A stretch of 64,000 nt of DNA from Atrichornis clamosus (GCA_013400975.1 WBMZ01010282.1:1-64000); one strand, 5' to 3'. Positions 37,497-62,925 are shown, counted from the first letter of the stretch. Notes: generated from the sequence alone by a model not told the origin. Numbers and translations: made by a program.

Positions 37497-37661
37497 TGGG
37501 TGCCCCATCCCTGGAAGGGCTCAAGGCCAGGTTGGATGGGGCTTGGAGCTACCTGCTTTAATGGAAGGTGTCCCTGCCCATGGCAGGGGTTTGGAATGGG
37601 ATGGTCTTTAAGGTCCCTTCTAACACACCCCATTCTATGATTCTCTGACGGTTCTGTGATG
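37497..37661 (+). mobile_element. CR1 retrotransposon 3' end
   Basis: Contains gccccatccctggaagggct, caggttggatggggcttgga, tgtccctgcccatggcaggg and ctttaaggtcccttctaaca, followed by attctatgattctctga and a further gttctgtga unit. A 5'-truncated copy. Confidence 0.9.
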
Positions 37662-38412
37662 TTAAATAGTGTACAACCACATTAATGAACAGACCCGCAG
37701 GTCTGCCAGATCTGTGTGTGACCAGCTTCTCTGCAGGCAGTGGCTTCACAGAGTGATGCCAGCCTCCGCCCTGGCCCCTGCCCTCCTCTGCTGGTTCGTA
37801 GCCTCAGGCTCAGCACAGCCTGCCCTGGGCACAGCTCTGGGCAGTGGAGCAGCATCCCCACCTCCCCAGCCCCCCTGCACCGGGGCAGCACTGAGCACAC
37901 ACCAGACTGAAGTGGCTGGGATTTCGCTTAGAGCTCACAGAATGCGTCTCCAGGGGAAATTAAAGAAGCAAATTAACAGCAGCATCTTTTATTTTCATAA
38001 AGCACCAGATGCATATAATCGTTATTTTTGGCTCTCTAAACTTAGGCTTTCATATCAAATGGCAACTGGCACTTGGAAAGCTCATATTTAGTGCTCTGCA
38101 GAGGGAGAAAAGTGTGGGCCAGATGCACTGAGTTTATCTTCTTCAGACCAGCTTGCGCAGCTTTGGTGACACCAATTAATACAGATTTCTAGAACTGCAC
38201 AGAAAACCAAACAGCACTGATCTTGCTGTTCAGCTATGTTTGAACAGCAGTGCTTGTCACCAAGACAGAGCCAGGATGGGGCTCCCTTGGTGGGAGCTGA
38301 CACTGCAGAAGGAGCATTTGCTGGGACGCTGCAAGCAAGTGGAAGCTGGCTTGATTTGTAGCTGTCGGGGTACTTAGGGTTTCATTTTCCTTCAAACACC
38401 CCTTGAAAATAA

Positions 38413-38490
38413 ATCAGAGAACCATATAATGATTTGGGATGGAAAAGACCTTAAAGACCATTAGTTCTAAGCCCCCTGCCGTGGACAAGG
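38413..38490 (-). mobile_element. CR1 3' fragment
   Basis: The words atcagagaaccatataatga, tttgggatggaaaagacctt and aagccccctgccgtggac match the reverse complement of the CR1 3' end. A possible second tail remnant, gaatcatagaaccacagaat, lies at 38571-38590. Confidence 0.75.
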
Positions 38491-38599
38491 AAGTCATGAT
38501 TGTTGATTTGAAATTGCAGAACTGTTGCTGGTCTCCTCATGTGTCCTGCATGGCTTTGGCATCACTCTTTGAATCATAGAACCACAGAATATTGTAGGT

Positions 38600-41500
38600 A
38601 CTAAACACTGTGGCCTTGCTGCTCCTGGTGAGATCCTTGGTAAAGAGCTTTGTGTCTCACTCCCTCAAAAGTGGTTTGGAAATGGTGCTGTGTAAGGAGA
38701 GCAAAAAATTGCAGTGGGTGTTGCCTTCACACACAGTCATTGTTCTGGATGAACAATTTTAACTGTTGATATGAAATCTTCATTTAAGCAAACTCTCAGT
38801 TAAATGTCAAACTGCAGCCATTCTTCCCGTAACTGTGCCTTTGAAAGCATCGTTATTAATATTACTGGTATTATTTTATATGACTTTTGTGATGCGAACA
38901 GCTCATTTCTCCTTGAACAGTTCACTTCTCTATCTAAGTCCAGATGAAAAACTTCTTCATTTAACTTGAAAAAAATCCTTCTTGCTAAACATGAAGAAAC
39001 AAATAATAATTTGAGGCACACATAGGGCAAATGTGTTATTAGTGCCCTGAACACCAAAACACAATGTGTTGGCAGACACAGGTCAATGGTTTTATCCATG
39101 CTTATGTTGCCTGGGATAAAACTGCTCCTAACTGTGCTGCAGAGGGTGCACACAACTTGGAAAATGCTTCCCATTGCTTAAGCTCTGCAAAGTAAGGGAT
39201 AAGAAGAATAGCTGCTGGCAAAAAAAACAGCTAAAAAGCAAAGTAATCTATAATGGAAGGGTTCTATAGGCAAACTGTAAATGATACTGCTCATCACCAC
39301 ATGCCACACACTTGAGACAACTATTTTCAATTCGTCAAGAGCTGCATTTTCCATATACCAGTGGCAGGTCTTCGTCTGTCATCCATACTCCAAATAACCC
39401 ATGGACAGAGCTCTGTGTCGGAATGGCAGTGCCAGGCATGTCCTGGGGGACAGCTGGTGGGGACCACGAGGGGAGCACCCGTGGGTGTGGGGGGCAGGAC
39501 TGGGGCTGGCCCTCTGCCTCTACAGGCAGCTGCTGCCACATGAGGTTATAACTCTGCCTGCTCCTTCCTCAGGCAGCAAAACCTCCCCCGTGACGTGGCC
39601 GCGGGGCTGGGACAGCAGCAGCCTCTGGGAAGGTGGCCGGACAGGAAGGTGGCCGGCTGGGAGGACATCCCAGGACCTCAGCAGCATCACAGCGTGCGAG
39701 CCCACATCTCTGAGGGGCACAGACCACTCCGTGTAAGTACACTGCCTGGGAGCAAGTGCCAGTGGAGCAGATTCCCTCCCTGAGGATCCCTCTTCCGCTG
39801 GCGTTCAGCGACATAATCCTGTGTTAACGAGCCCAAGCTCCCACTGCAAATAGTTTACAGTTTAGGGCACACTCACTTTGTTTTCTGGCTTCATGGGGAG
39901 GGTTTAAAGGGTTTTACAGCGAGTTTAAAGCAGGTTTCATTCTGCTCACGCCGGCTCAAAGTGGGGACGGATCAAGTAACTGCAGCGTAAACACAGTGTC
40001 CGCTTCAAAAACTCCTCGGTCGTTTTAGGGAGCTGCGTTTAAGTTTGGATTATCACTGAAGGGAACACGCCCAAGTGAACATTACTATCCAAACGTTTCT
40101 ACCAGCCTAATTCAGAAACAGTCCTTTCCTTTCTTCTCTCTACTCATTTTTAAAGTTAACTGGCCGCAACTCCAAGAGAAAAACACAGAATGAAATAAAT
40201 GGGGCAAATTCAAACAGCCAAAAGCGTAATGAAAGAAATGAGACAAATTCCTTGCATTGCACCTAACATGAAAATGAATCTCAGCTGTTCATTAGAGACT
40301 GCTGAGCAGGAGATGTTGGCAAATTAAATCATGGGAAGTAGAGGGAAGCATAAAGAAAAGGGTCCATTATCTAAATCTCCTTTTATTAACTGCAAAATAT
40401 TTTTTCAAGATTGACGGTAGTAAAAATATATTAGTGGCAAACGGCAAAGCCTTCTTATGCACTTAAAATAAAAAGCAAGGAGTCAGGCATAGCAAAGGAA
40501 TGGGTAAACAAAGAATATACCACTGTGTTTTCAGGGTGGGTTAGCAGTGAGCAATTCTCATCCAAGATACATCCAGGGGTTTTCTTCCTTACTCTCTCTG
40601 GCAAAATTCATGCTTGGATTCCCGAGGCTAATTCAGATGTTGTTGGGGGTTTGAGTGCTGGTCGTCTGGGTCAAGGAGGGATTGTTGGTCGGAGGCTGGC
40701 AAAGGTTTTAAAGCTCTCCCATCTACTTGTTACCAGGGCCTTTTTACCAGTGCTCTTTAAAATGCTCAGTTTTGCTGTTTTTCTCACTTGAAAGCATTCT
40801 GTGGCAATGTGGAGATGTCAGGGAGAAATTGTTCCCTCTTTCTGCTGGTGTACAGGGGAGAAGTAGCTGGCACCATGGTGTATGACATTCTCATAAACAA
40901 GTAAGGAAGATGTGGCCTTGGTGAGACAGATATTGGGAGGCTGGAAAACTGGTTGCACAGTTAGGACATTTGTCAGAAGTTCACTGCCAGAAAGGGAGGT
41001 GATGGCAAATAGGAAACTGAGTCTGCTACTTGCTTGTGTTTCTGGTCATGGTTTGGAGGAGGGATGAGACTGTGTTATTTGATGTGCAGCTGCGAGGGAC
41101 TTGAGCACAACAGAGGCCAGAATTATAATTCAAAGGGACAAGAGAAGTAGTGTGGAAAGGGCCCATGGTTTATATTCCAGTGGTCACACTGGTGCATGAA
41201 GGCAGCGGGTGCAGGGTCTCAGTGGGGCCAGGGAAGCTGTCCTGGCTCTGCCGGGAGCCAGGGGATATCAGAGCGTGGGAGGGTTTTGACCTCAGGTGCT
41301 GCACTTCAACCACCATGGGGCTTGGCTGGAGGCAGTCCAAAGGGAACTGTAAAAGTTACAGGAGGTGGCTGGGATGTAACCTCTGCAGGAAAGCCAGAGG
41401 AGATGGTAAGGGACACTGAGGAAATGCAGTGTGGTCCTTAAACATGGGACCTGCGAGGAGGAAGGGGGTTCCTCATTCTTCTTGCCAGTTAGGACAGGAG

Positions 41501-42089
41501 GTGATGGACTTCAACTGCAGTTTAAGAGAGGATAAAGACATCTTTGTGCACTTTTCAGGGTACAGCCTGAAGCTTCCTGGTAGCACGCTCTGCCTTCCCC
41601 GCTCCTGATTCCCTATAAACTAGGTTTAGCACAACATTCATTCCAGTAACTCACGTGGCTTCGGTGAATTAACTACTTAGCCTATGGGAATTGTACCATT
41701 ATCTTCAGAAGAACTAGAAAAATAAAGTGCATTTATAAGGTTTTTATTGTTTTCACCCCACAATCAACATTCTCTTTAAGAACATCAAAAGATTAAAAAA
41801 ACAGATAGAGACATCTGCCAGTGTCTCTGGAGATGAGTGTAGCACTTTCTTCTGATCCAGCTCCAGCCTTTGGAGCCTCTCCATGCCTTCACAAAACAGA
41901 GGAACTTTTATTTAAGAACCATCTAAAGACCCTTTTACTGGGTTTCAACAGAGTCCTGTGTCAGCACAGTTAAAAAATGCTGGCACTTCCTCTGCACAGA
42001 TTAAAGATGAAATATTACCCTTTGCTGCTTGGACCCCGTTTACAGCTTCTATTGCAAAACTGCGTAACACTCCCTTAAGTGCCCTGAGG
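38600..42089. other. Intergenic spacer, part 3, immediately upstream of HNMT copy 2
   Basis: No coding exon recognised. A GC-richer stretch at about 39400-39800 contains a short imperfect tandem (ggaaggtggccgga / ggaaggtggccggc). Promoter-proximal regulatory DNA of copy 2 may lie here, but none can be pinned down. Confidence 0.45.
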
Positions 42090-42229
42090 CAGCAGCAGGG
42101 CCGAGGTTGTGGAGCAAAGTCCGGGTGTGTGCTGGCTTTTCCTCTCCAGCGCTTTTCATCCCTTCTCTAGACCCGAGAGAAGAGCTGCAGGGAGCAGCCC
42201 GCGCCCTCCCGCACCCTCCCGGCCCCGGC

Positions 42230-42240
<11 letters not shown>
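42090..42240 (+). promoter_or_regulatory. Probable CpG-rich promoter/5' UTR of HNMT copy 2
   Basis: A short GC-rich, CpG-containing block sits directly upstream of and over the start codon, in contrast to AT-rich sequence before 42080. It contains C-rich runs (gcgccctcccgcaccctccc) that resemble GC-box-like elements, and no clear TATA box. It is probably a TATA-less promoter or 5' UTR. The transcription start cannot be placed. Confidence 0.4.
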
Positions 42241-53548
<11,308 letters not shown>

Positions 53549-54045
53549 GGTAACCTCTTCTTGCTTCTTGATCCAAAGCAGAAAGTCAGATACAAAGTGT
53601 TAACAACTGAAATGTTTTTTCATCTTTTCTAAGTGGCTGAATTTACTTCAGCGCTGATATATAATTTTTGGAGTTTGTTAAGAAATCAGTATTAACATCT
53701 GTTGTTATAAGTGAACTTTAATACCTGATTAATTCTACACTAAACTATGAATGTGTAACTCACTAAGCAGTAAATTGTGCTTTATCATACAGCTGTTGTA
53801 TAATCAGCTATAACTCAGATCATCCACTGAGGCACTGCAGAAACCTAAACATTTCCTGAGAAATAATCCAGAACTACATGTGGTTTCGTCATTTAAAACT
53901 CTTTACAGTACAAATAAGCAAATTACGATTTCCTGGTGCAGCTGGCAGGAGTGGAAGCTCAGAATGACTGACCATTGGGTGGATTCTTGTGCAACTTTGT
54001 ATTATGGAAAATGTAAAAATAAACTCATACATAAATGACGGGCTC
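53549..54045 (+). other. 3' untranslated region of HNMT copy 2
   Basis: AT-rich sequence from the stop codon to shortly after the first AATAAA, at 54018-54023. Nothing coding is recognised. The cleavage site is inferred from the signal only. Confidence 0.6.
54018..54023 (+). terminator. Polyadenylation signal AATAAA of HNMT copy 2
   Basis: A canonical hexamer in 'gtaaaaataaactcat', about 470 bp after the stop codon. It is the first perfect hexamer I find downstream of the copy 2 stop. Confidence 0.6.
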
Positions 54046-55706
54046 CGGTAGCATTTTTTTCATTTTCAATGGCATTGTGTCAGATAAATCTGTATACTAT
54101 ATACAGTGTTCAGCAAGAAGGGGTTTCATCTCCTCAGTCCCTTCTCCACGTGAGGCTGTTGTGGTTGATGCATTTGTTTTGCTAAATGATTTTATAGTTT
54201 CCAGAACTGTTTTCTCTCCACAAGGTGCAATACATAGTGGGATACAATATAGTCGCTTGAATGGATTTAATAGCCTGAATACTCAATTTATCCCACGAGA
54301 CAGGTGTGATTGCTGCCATTGAAATAATTTGATTCAGTGTTGAAATGGTTTACTTTAGGTAATACTTTAGCTGCAAGAAAGTATGTTTTATTTTTGCACA
54401 CACATTTCTGATACAATATAGATTATTAATGATTTGAAGTGATTTCAAGAGATCATATTGAGTGTAATAGCTGTTTCTGTTCATTTTAGGGCGAGTTATT
54501 TGAAACACAAACTTCTCCTAGTGCTCACATATTAATTCTGGTGTATTTTAGAACATTTTCACGATATTCCTCAGCTGTTGAACAGAACAAGGTCTGTTAC
54601 CACTGTACACAGTTCTGTGCACAGACTCCTGCAGTACAAGACCTCAGTGTATCTGTAAGCTGCTACAGTCACATAGCAAAGCAGGAAAGAAAGAAAATCT
54701 CTCATTAGAACAGATTGCAGCACGCATTTCTAATGGGAAACAAATTAAAGTTACATTTATTTTTGTGGCTCTTTTGTGCTGTCAGTGACCTTTACTAAAT
54801 GGTGCTTGCAGAGGAGGTGACCACTGAATATTGCCACATCAACCCTGTCAGGGGTGAGGTTTCTTAGGGAGCCACAGAAATGCCAGAACAAAACAAAAAA
54901 CCCCACAAATCCATCAACAAACCCCAGCAATAAGATGCACATGCAGGTCCTGTTGTTTTATTGTTTATCAGGCTTAGAAAATAAAAAACAAGAGAAAAGG
55001 TTTTTAGGGGTTTTGGGGGAGGTTTATTCTGAAAATGCTGCAGAGAGCAGGAAAGATGAGGAACACCAGGGCTGATCTGGAGAGAAGAGGATATGACCAG
55101 AGACACACACACACACAAAAGATATTCAGTGTGAATGCATGAGAGATCTTCCCCTGTTTTTCTCCTGAGGAGAATTTCATTAAAAACTGGGGGGAAGAAA
55201 TACAGTAAACTCCATTCTGTATCTTGCAACAGCTTCTGTTAAGGGGCTGGGGGAAAACTGAATCAGCAGAGCACCCTTAAGGGATAAATTATTTTTAATT
55301 TTAAATTTGTACTGCACACACATTTTCAAGAAGCAAGTACTGTAAGTATTATTTAGTAGGAAATGAGTGTGGGGAAGCACAATTTTATGCTCATTTTACC
55401 ATAAAAACTGAAGGACATTTTGTAAATCTCTCACACAACTTCCTAATAGAGTGGAGAACCACATTTCCATGTGAGAATCACCCTTAATTGTACAATGAGA
55501 TACTGTTATTCCACAGCATGATTGGGAAGTGCAGTTTGTCCACGGACTGGGATTTACACAGCAGTTTTGAGCTTACCTGTGTGCTTTCTGCACCAAATTA
55601 ATTGTTTTCCTCTCAGAAACTCTGCCTTATGTCAACTGGCAGAAGTTGCTTCCAAAATCACATCTCCAGACAAGCCCTGGTTTTCGCAAACCCCCAGGTG
55701 GGTCTT
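54046..55706. other. Intergenic sequence downstream of HNMT copy 2
   Basis: No exon recognised. The region is AT-rich and contains a short (AC)n tract. Confidence 0.5.
55103..55116. repeat. (AC)n microsatellite
   Basis: A short run of seven AC dinucleotides. Confidence 0.85.
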
Positions 55707-56046
55707 CATAGAACCATGGAATCCTAGAATGGTATGAGTGGGAAGGAACCTTAAAAATCATCCAATTCCAACCCCTACCTTCCATTATCCCAGGTTGTTC
55801 CAAGCCCCACTCATCTGGCATTGAACACTTCCAGGGCTGGGGCAGCCACAGCTCCTCTGGGCAACCTGTGCGAGGGACTCACCACCCTCATAGTCACAAA
55901 CTTCTTCCTAATATCTCATCTAAACCTGCCCTCTGTCAGTTTGAAGCTAGTCCCCCTTGTCCTATCATTAAAAGCCTTGTAAAAAAGTCAAACCCCAATC
56001 CCATATTTTTTTCTGGCCTGAGCTCCTATAAAATTAACTTGTAGGC
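55707..56046 (-). mobile_element. CR1 retrotransposon 3' region, minus strand
   Basis: Reads the reverse complement of CR1: catagaaccatggaatccta, ggaaggaaccttaaaaatca, caggttgttccaagccccac, cagctcctctgggcaacctg, aacttcttcctaatatctca and cccccttgtcctatcattaa. At about 340 bp it is the longest copy in the window, still without coding domains. Confidence 0.9.
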
Positions 56047-56380
56047 TTCACACAGAGGTTTGCTGAGAGCAGTGATGTTAAACCATTATAATACTGATTG
56101 AATCAAATTGGGCTTCAGGAAACCTGTATTAAAAATATACCAGAAATGATCCTGAAAGCTCTTTATGCATGGCTGCCTCTTTCTGGCTAAATATGTGTTT
56201 TAGATATGAAATGTGACTGTGGGTAAATGCAATCCTTAGTACTGCATCTATATGTTTCTCAGAGATAGCTCTGAAGAGTGTTTGTTTGTAAATTGAGTGA
56301 CATTCTTTTTACTTTTTATTTAATGAGCACATAAACGTGGAATATATGGATTATAATGCAGGTACAGGAGAAAAAAGCTG

Positions 56381-56419
56381 GAGGGAGGGAGGAGGAGGAG
56401 GAGGAGGAAGAGGAGGAAG
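56381..56419. repeat. GGA-rich simple repeat
   Basis: An imperfect purine tract of gag, gga and gaa units (gagggagggaggaggaggag and onward), a polypurine microsatellite. Confidence 0.9.
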
Positions 56420-59400
56420 TCTCTTTTGAAACAACAGGCAAACACCTGGGCCTGTGTCCCTCTGATAAGTAAGCGTGAGCTTGTGGCTCTGATGCTGTGT
56501 CAGGTGATAATTTCCCAAAGTAATTCCCGTGGGAGGTTTGCTGTGCAGGGAAGGGAATATCCCAATGCCCACGAGTGAGGCACGGCGTTGGAGCAACGCC
56601 ACACGGGAAGGCTGGGGAACAGCCACAACGGGGAAGGAAAAGGCTGACCCCCTCCAAAGGAGCCCAGACTTCACGTATCTATCCCTCCACATCCAACACA
56701 TCTGCCTGAGCAGCTTCAGGGCTGTTACTCTAAATCATACGTAGAAAAATATTCTCATTGCTCCGTTAATTACAACAGCAAATTGAACAAATGCACTCAC
56801 AGCTCGGCTGCTGTCACCATTCTTGCATTGGGGTAATTCATGCTTGCAGCCCATGATAGGATTTTTAATGTCATTACACAGTAGGGCAAAGCCTTCATTT
56901 TTAATAAAAATACAAATGCTAAAATGAAATGGATTAATATCTAATTTTACATCTTCATTTACACGATGTGCAAAATTATCTTAAATATTTGTTATGGATG
57001 GAGTGGCTTTCCACCAATTTAGGCTTTTTTTTCATACTGGAGAATGTTAACAGAAATTGTAGCATAAATCATTGCCTTGTAGAGTACCAGAAGGCGCATA
57101 TAAAAACCCATATCTTTACTGCACATATTTCCCATTAACCATAATCTATTAGTAATTGAAGTTCATTACAAATTCTTGTAGACTTTATTGCTATCATGCT
57201 GCATGACATAGTGAACCTGGCTTGCATAACAAGAAGTCCTTGCTGGGAAATATCCTATTAACAATGACAGTGCATTTGTCATTGTGATAATAAATCCAAA
57301 GCTGCCTGTAGATTATAAATTATTGCGGCGCCATTTCCACTGTTGTAGTTTAAAAGTTTTGTCAGCACTTCCATTTTGCCCCTGCTTTACGGGCAGTTAT
57401 AACTTGACCATAAAAATCTGCAGCGAGCTGAATCCCATCTTACAAGGTCTCACTCTGAGAGAGTGTTTCTTCCCCCAGTGAGATTCATATTTCATCCATA
57501 TGAAAACCTTTGAGGCAGAAGCTGTGTTTGTGACAGATTTTTAGGTTCTGCATTTGCACAGATTTTAATTGGAAAACCCAGGCCATTTGACAAGTAATTT
57601 GTCCATAATATTTCTAAAGATTGTGGTAAAATTTAAAAATTCAGCAAGACAAAGAGATGGGAGCTGGGCTGAGCTGAGTGTTTGCTGGTTTAGCACCTGA
57701 AACAGCCTCTGTCCTTATCTCCAGGTGCCACAGACTTTGGGGAGGCATTGGGCAAACCCTGCTTCTTGTCAAAGGAGAAACTGAAGAGAAATGATGCTCC
57801 CCATACACCTCACAAAGGTGTTTTGAGGATTAATTACTAACGCTGAAATTCTGGCATCCGCTCAAGTCATCCTTCATCATGTCTGTGCAATTCTTTCAGC
57901 TCTATATAGGTTTTAAGTGTTATTAAAAGAAAATTGCTATAGAGTTGAACTTTAAGTGTTAATTGTGGCTCAAGATATAAATGACATCAGGTCAAATCTT
58001 TCACAATTTAACTCCGTAATTGACTTCAGCTCCCTACACCAAGGGATATCTGTCTAGCTGGATGCATCTGTCTATCACATTTCTCAAGTGCCTATAGCAA
58101 TGCATCCAATTAGCTGGATGTAACCCTTATGCCTCAATGGCTCATAAATAGTGCAGGATGAAGCCTTCATCCCCCTGAAATCACTGGGAAAACTTCACCT
58201 CTCTCCAGGCCAGGTTTTCACATCATCCTGCAATACATGCTCTGTTTTTTAGGTACAGTTTCCAGGGGTGGATAACGGATTTTGAAGTAAATATAATAAT
58301 TGTCTTTTCACATCAGTAATGTCCTTCATCTCACAATGCCCCAAATTCCTTTGCAATCTTGATATGCAAAATCACTTCACTCACCACTGAGGTGCAGCAA
58401 TCTCCTGGGTGTAATTCAGCAGCTGTTGGATTGTCCATGGCACCATTTCCCAGCGATTTATGGCAGGATGAGGAGGAGGAAGAGGGCAGTCGAAGTGGCA
58501 ATGCTGGGGAGCAGAAAGCCATTTCCCAGGCTGGTACTGAGCAGGGGCACGGGCACTGACACGCCTCCAGCCAAAATTGCAACCAGCTTGCCCTCTTCCT
58601 TGGCAGTAGGTGGTGGGACGTTGGGCTGGGACGCGGGGTTGGCTCAGGGGGAAGCTCAGTGCCCAGCCCAACCCCGGCACATCCAACAGCCCACGCTGGT
58701 GGTGGGACAAGGCTGTCTGCCATCCATGGGCTTGGCAGCAGCTTTGCGTTGCAGTCCTCCTGCTTGCAGTGCCCTGGTGCTGCCCAGCAGGGTTCACATG
58801 GCAGGCAGGGGTGGATCTGATGGGTGTAAGGGAAAAGAAGTTTTCTTCCCTTTTTGCTTTAATGGGAAGCAAATTGCTCTTTGCACTCCCTGATGGATAT
58901 GTTTGGTACCCAACAGAGATGTGTGAGTGTGTGGTGCTGGTGTGAATCAGGATGGTGCTTTGTCAAGAGTGGTGAACTGCTCTAAAAAAAGGACCAGAAA
59001 AAAGTTATTACAATATACTGCAGCTTTCTTACCCAGTTTTGTGTCTTTTATCTCTATTATCAAATCTCTGGGCAAAGAAAACCAAAACCCAGTGAACACA
59101 TAATTAAACAAATTAAGGACTCCTTGAAATCCCTAAACTTAAACAACGTCTTCCCTTCCCACTTTGAAATACCCTCAGTCTAAATCATGTCATAGCTTTC
59201 CACTCAAACAGAATATAAGGACCTAATATCTTTGGGACTCTTAATGCTATAAATACATTTTGATACTTTTATAACCCTGATTTTACAGAGGCCAGGATGA
59301 GGTACCATTTATTTTGGTGAGGGCAAGGAGGATATTTGCCAGCAGATATAATCTCTTTGTTTTCTTAAGGAAAATGAAATGACAGTATTTGGAGGCTGTT

Positions 59401-62400
59401 TCAAGGATCCGGTACATTACAATGGATCCTGGCGGAGATGAATTAGTGGCCAGTGTATAGGTGATCTTGCCAAAAATGAATAGCAATGCAATTTATCATA
59501 CCCTTCTGTAATTTATCTCATGACCATGTATTAGATTAGATAAAGACAGAAAGACATGTGAATTGGATGGACTGGACTAATACTGAAAACTTACACCGGC
59601 TTTTATTGAGGCTGACAGGAAGATTTCTGTTGCCTGCATTGCAATCAGTATTTGGCTTCAGATTTTTAATTTGCTTTGAAGTATGATCTTGTCCAGCAAC
59701 GAGAAAAAAGCCAACTCAACATTAAAGTTTGTTGATTGTGTCTGCTATTTCTTATTCAATATAAATTTGTTCCATCATATATTTCACATTCAATCAATTA
59801 AAAAGTGTAAATCTTAAAAAAAAACCAAACAAAAAAATCCAACATTTAGAAGCTTAAAAAGAAGAGTAATAAGCAGCTGTGAAACTGCTGCAAACACTCA
59901 TTACATGCTATGCAGTTTTCAAGGTAACAAAGCAATAGTTTATTTTGTCCCCTTCCAACAAAATCCATACTTCAAAATCCACTTTTCTTACCAAATCGGT
60001 CTGTCTGTAAGACAAACAGTCTGCAGCTGGGAGTGTTTACCTACAACAGCAGAAAGATGTGCTACACTGCCTTCAAATTCGGGAATATCACCAGCTACCT
60101 TCTTTAGGCTTGTTGCGAGCCAGTGATTGATATCTGTTCTTTTGCATTGCTTTCCTCTCATATCTCTTTGTCCTGCTGCTATAATCGATCACAGATTTTT
60201 CCATCAGGCTTCACGTCAGATTAGGATAGTGAACATGACTGGCTTAGAACAAACTGCTTCAAAGTGCACCGAGGCGAGCTCGGCACTCGAACTGCTCTAA
60301 AGACCATGGTTTTGGGCACATCCATGAAGACAGTGCAACAGCAGGAAGTCAGAAATATGCTTTTTTGGCAAGGATTCGGGATGGTTCCTCTCTCTGAGGC
60401 CTGCTGCAATCACATCTGCCACTGTGGGGCTGGTGTTTTAAGAGGAGCTGTGCCCAGCTCATCATTCTCCTGACTCAGGAAGAAATTTCAGCTTAGGAGT
60501 CAATGGATGCATCTGGCAGGACGTGCACACATATTCTATCTGAGGCTGGAGCTGCAGAGTCACACATAGCTTTTGAGTTTAGTGCTTTATGTGTGCTATC
60601 AAGATCTGTAAGGAGTGAAAGCCCATCAACTTTCCCTGCTCTGCATAGAAATAGATTTTAAAGATTCACTATGACCAGTCTTCCCAGAACTAAAATATCA
60701 GTTCCTTACTTAAATATCTCTTTGGGGAATTACTGCTTGTTTTCATGGTGTCTAGCACAATTGAGTCTTCATCTTGTTTGCTGTTTTAGGTGCATATTTT
60801 GTATAAATAACAATTTTTTTTCTTGTGAGGGATAGAGCATTATTTAGAGAAGAGGGCTGTAAGGATTTGATCCAAATTTGGATCAGTGATCACAGATGAA
60901 TTGCTGACAGCAGTTGCCCCATGGTTGCTGTTGCTCAGATCTATAAATCCTGAAAGAGGAGGTGGCTGGGTGACCTCTGGGACTTCTCCTGGAAGAGGAA
61001 CAGATGTTAAACTTTTACGTGGGTTCAAGAGAAGACAAGAATGTAATGGATGAGAAGTGTGTTGAGGAAGATCATCCCGTGTCCAGTGCAGGAGGTCCCT
61101 GAGCTGAAATAGATGGAAAAATACTGAGGAAAATTATCCCATGTGGTTGCCCTGTACATATAAAATGTATAGGATAGTCACCACTGGGGCCCTCCCTTGA
61201 CCACAGCTGGAGAAACACTAAAGAAATAGTGATGATAGTCCAGCCATTTAGAGCTCGTTGCAGTCCAAGCTGAAATGACTATCACTGGAGGTGCTATAAA
61301 AGACATTGTGGCATAGAAGTGTTACCATCTGACACACTAAATCTCTTCTTCCAGAATTTCATTCTCTTTTCCTAACAATGACTAACATCTAAGCCCAGGA
61401 CAAGCATTAGGCCCCTTTAAGCAGTGCTTGCACAGCCCACAGGCACATGAACTCTGACATCCTGCATTTAATTCCGGGGAAACACGGACAGTGATGCGTT
61501 AGTGCAATGCTCCTAAACAAATTCTGAGTAAAAGGCTTTTTTCTGTACATGTGCAAAAAACAGGTACTCCTGGATTTTGCCATGTGAGAGCGGATGCTAA
61601 GAGTGCCTGAAGTTACAGCTTCCTGGAAAGCAAAGCCTGAGAACTCTTGAGAGTCAGCGGACACAGAGTATTTCCATCAGAAGCTCTTACCGGGATTGGG
61701 ATCTTTCCAGAGGTAAGTGAGGTGAACTGCTGCTCAGATGGATGAACTGCCAGGGCACAGGGCAAACTATGAGATAATTACTCAGGTACCCATGGGCTGC
61801 TGTAACACTGCAGCAGGTAATGGTATGGGGGGGATAAACAAATACGGTTGAAAAAAAAGTACAAGGGAAATCTTCTACTCTGCCAACAACAGAGGCTTTT
61901 CAGCACAGACTTTGCAGTATTTCGGGGTCCTGCTGGTCCTGGCTACTCTTCCTCTCCCCTTGCAGAGGTTTTGAGGCTGTGCCTGAACACAGCACTTGCC
62001 CTAAGGCAGAAACTGGGATCTGCTGGAAGGCAAAGGATGATGGACAAAGAATTTGGAGTTTCTTACCTTGCAGGTGAACCTCAGGCCACGCAGCTGAACA
62101 GCTGATTTAAACCCTTGGGTAGCTAACCCACACAGCAGGAAAGGTTAACCCAGATTACTCAGGAAAACCTCCTTCTGGGATGATTTATGGAGAGGGTACA
62201 ACTGCCCTGTATCCAAGCAAGGGCTGCAGATGCCATGGTTTGCTTTCAAATGGCTCATCCGTGTGTAAGGTCATTCATCACACATCGCTTTGGACTCCCA
62301 GGCCAGTACATATAAAAGTTTGTCTCACAACAGGCGCAGCCTTTTCGGCTCCCATCTGCCCACAGCAACCCTTCCAACGTTGCTAATTACATCCCTGCAC

Positions 62401-62925
62401 TTGATTATATTGGCTACGACTCACCCCAGAGCCTGGGCCATACTGCTGTGCCCCAAGGGTGGATTGTGTGAATGAACAAAAACAAACACAGGGTCTCCAT
62501 TTAAGACCCCATTTCAAAGCCCAGAAGCTATAAGTTCAGCCTCTGAACAACAACACTCCCATTTGGAAGGCAGAATTGCTCCAAGAATGCTTTATTTGTT
62601 TCAATTTTTTTGCTATAATTCAGTTTCTCATGGACATGTGGCAGGACGCTCACACTAGCAGTGCTTGGAGGGGGTCAGTTTCTCTTGCAGGCAAAAAAGA
62701 AATAAATAAACGCACAGAGGAGACTAGAAAGAGGAGCTTGAGAGGGAACCACAGGAGCAGCAAAGCCAGTGCTGTGACCAGCCTGTGGTGCAGGTGAGGC
62801 TGAGAATTCCAGGTCTTCCCAGAAGAGGTGTGAAAGGGGAAGTGGCACTCTCAGGGAAGAATTTCCTCTCAGCTGTTAAGAAAAGCATGAAAAGCAATTA
62901 AAACAACCTAAAAATAGGAAAGTCT

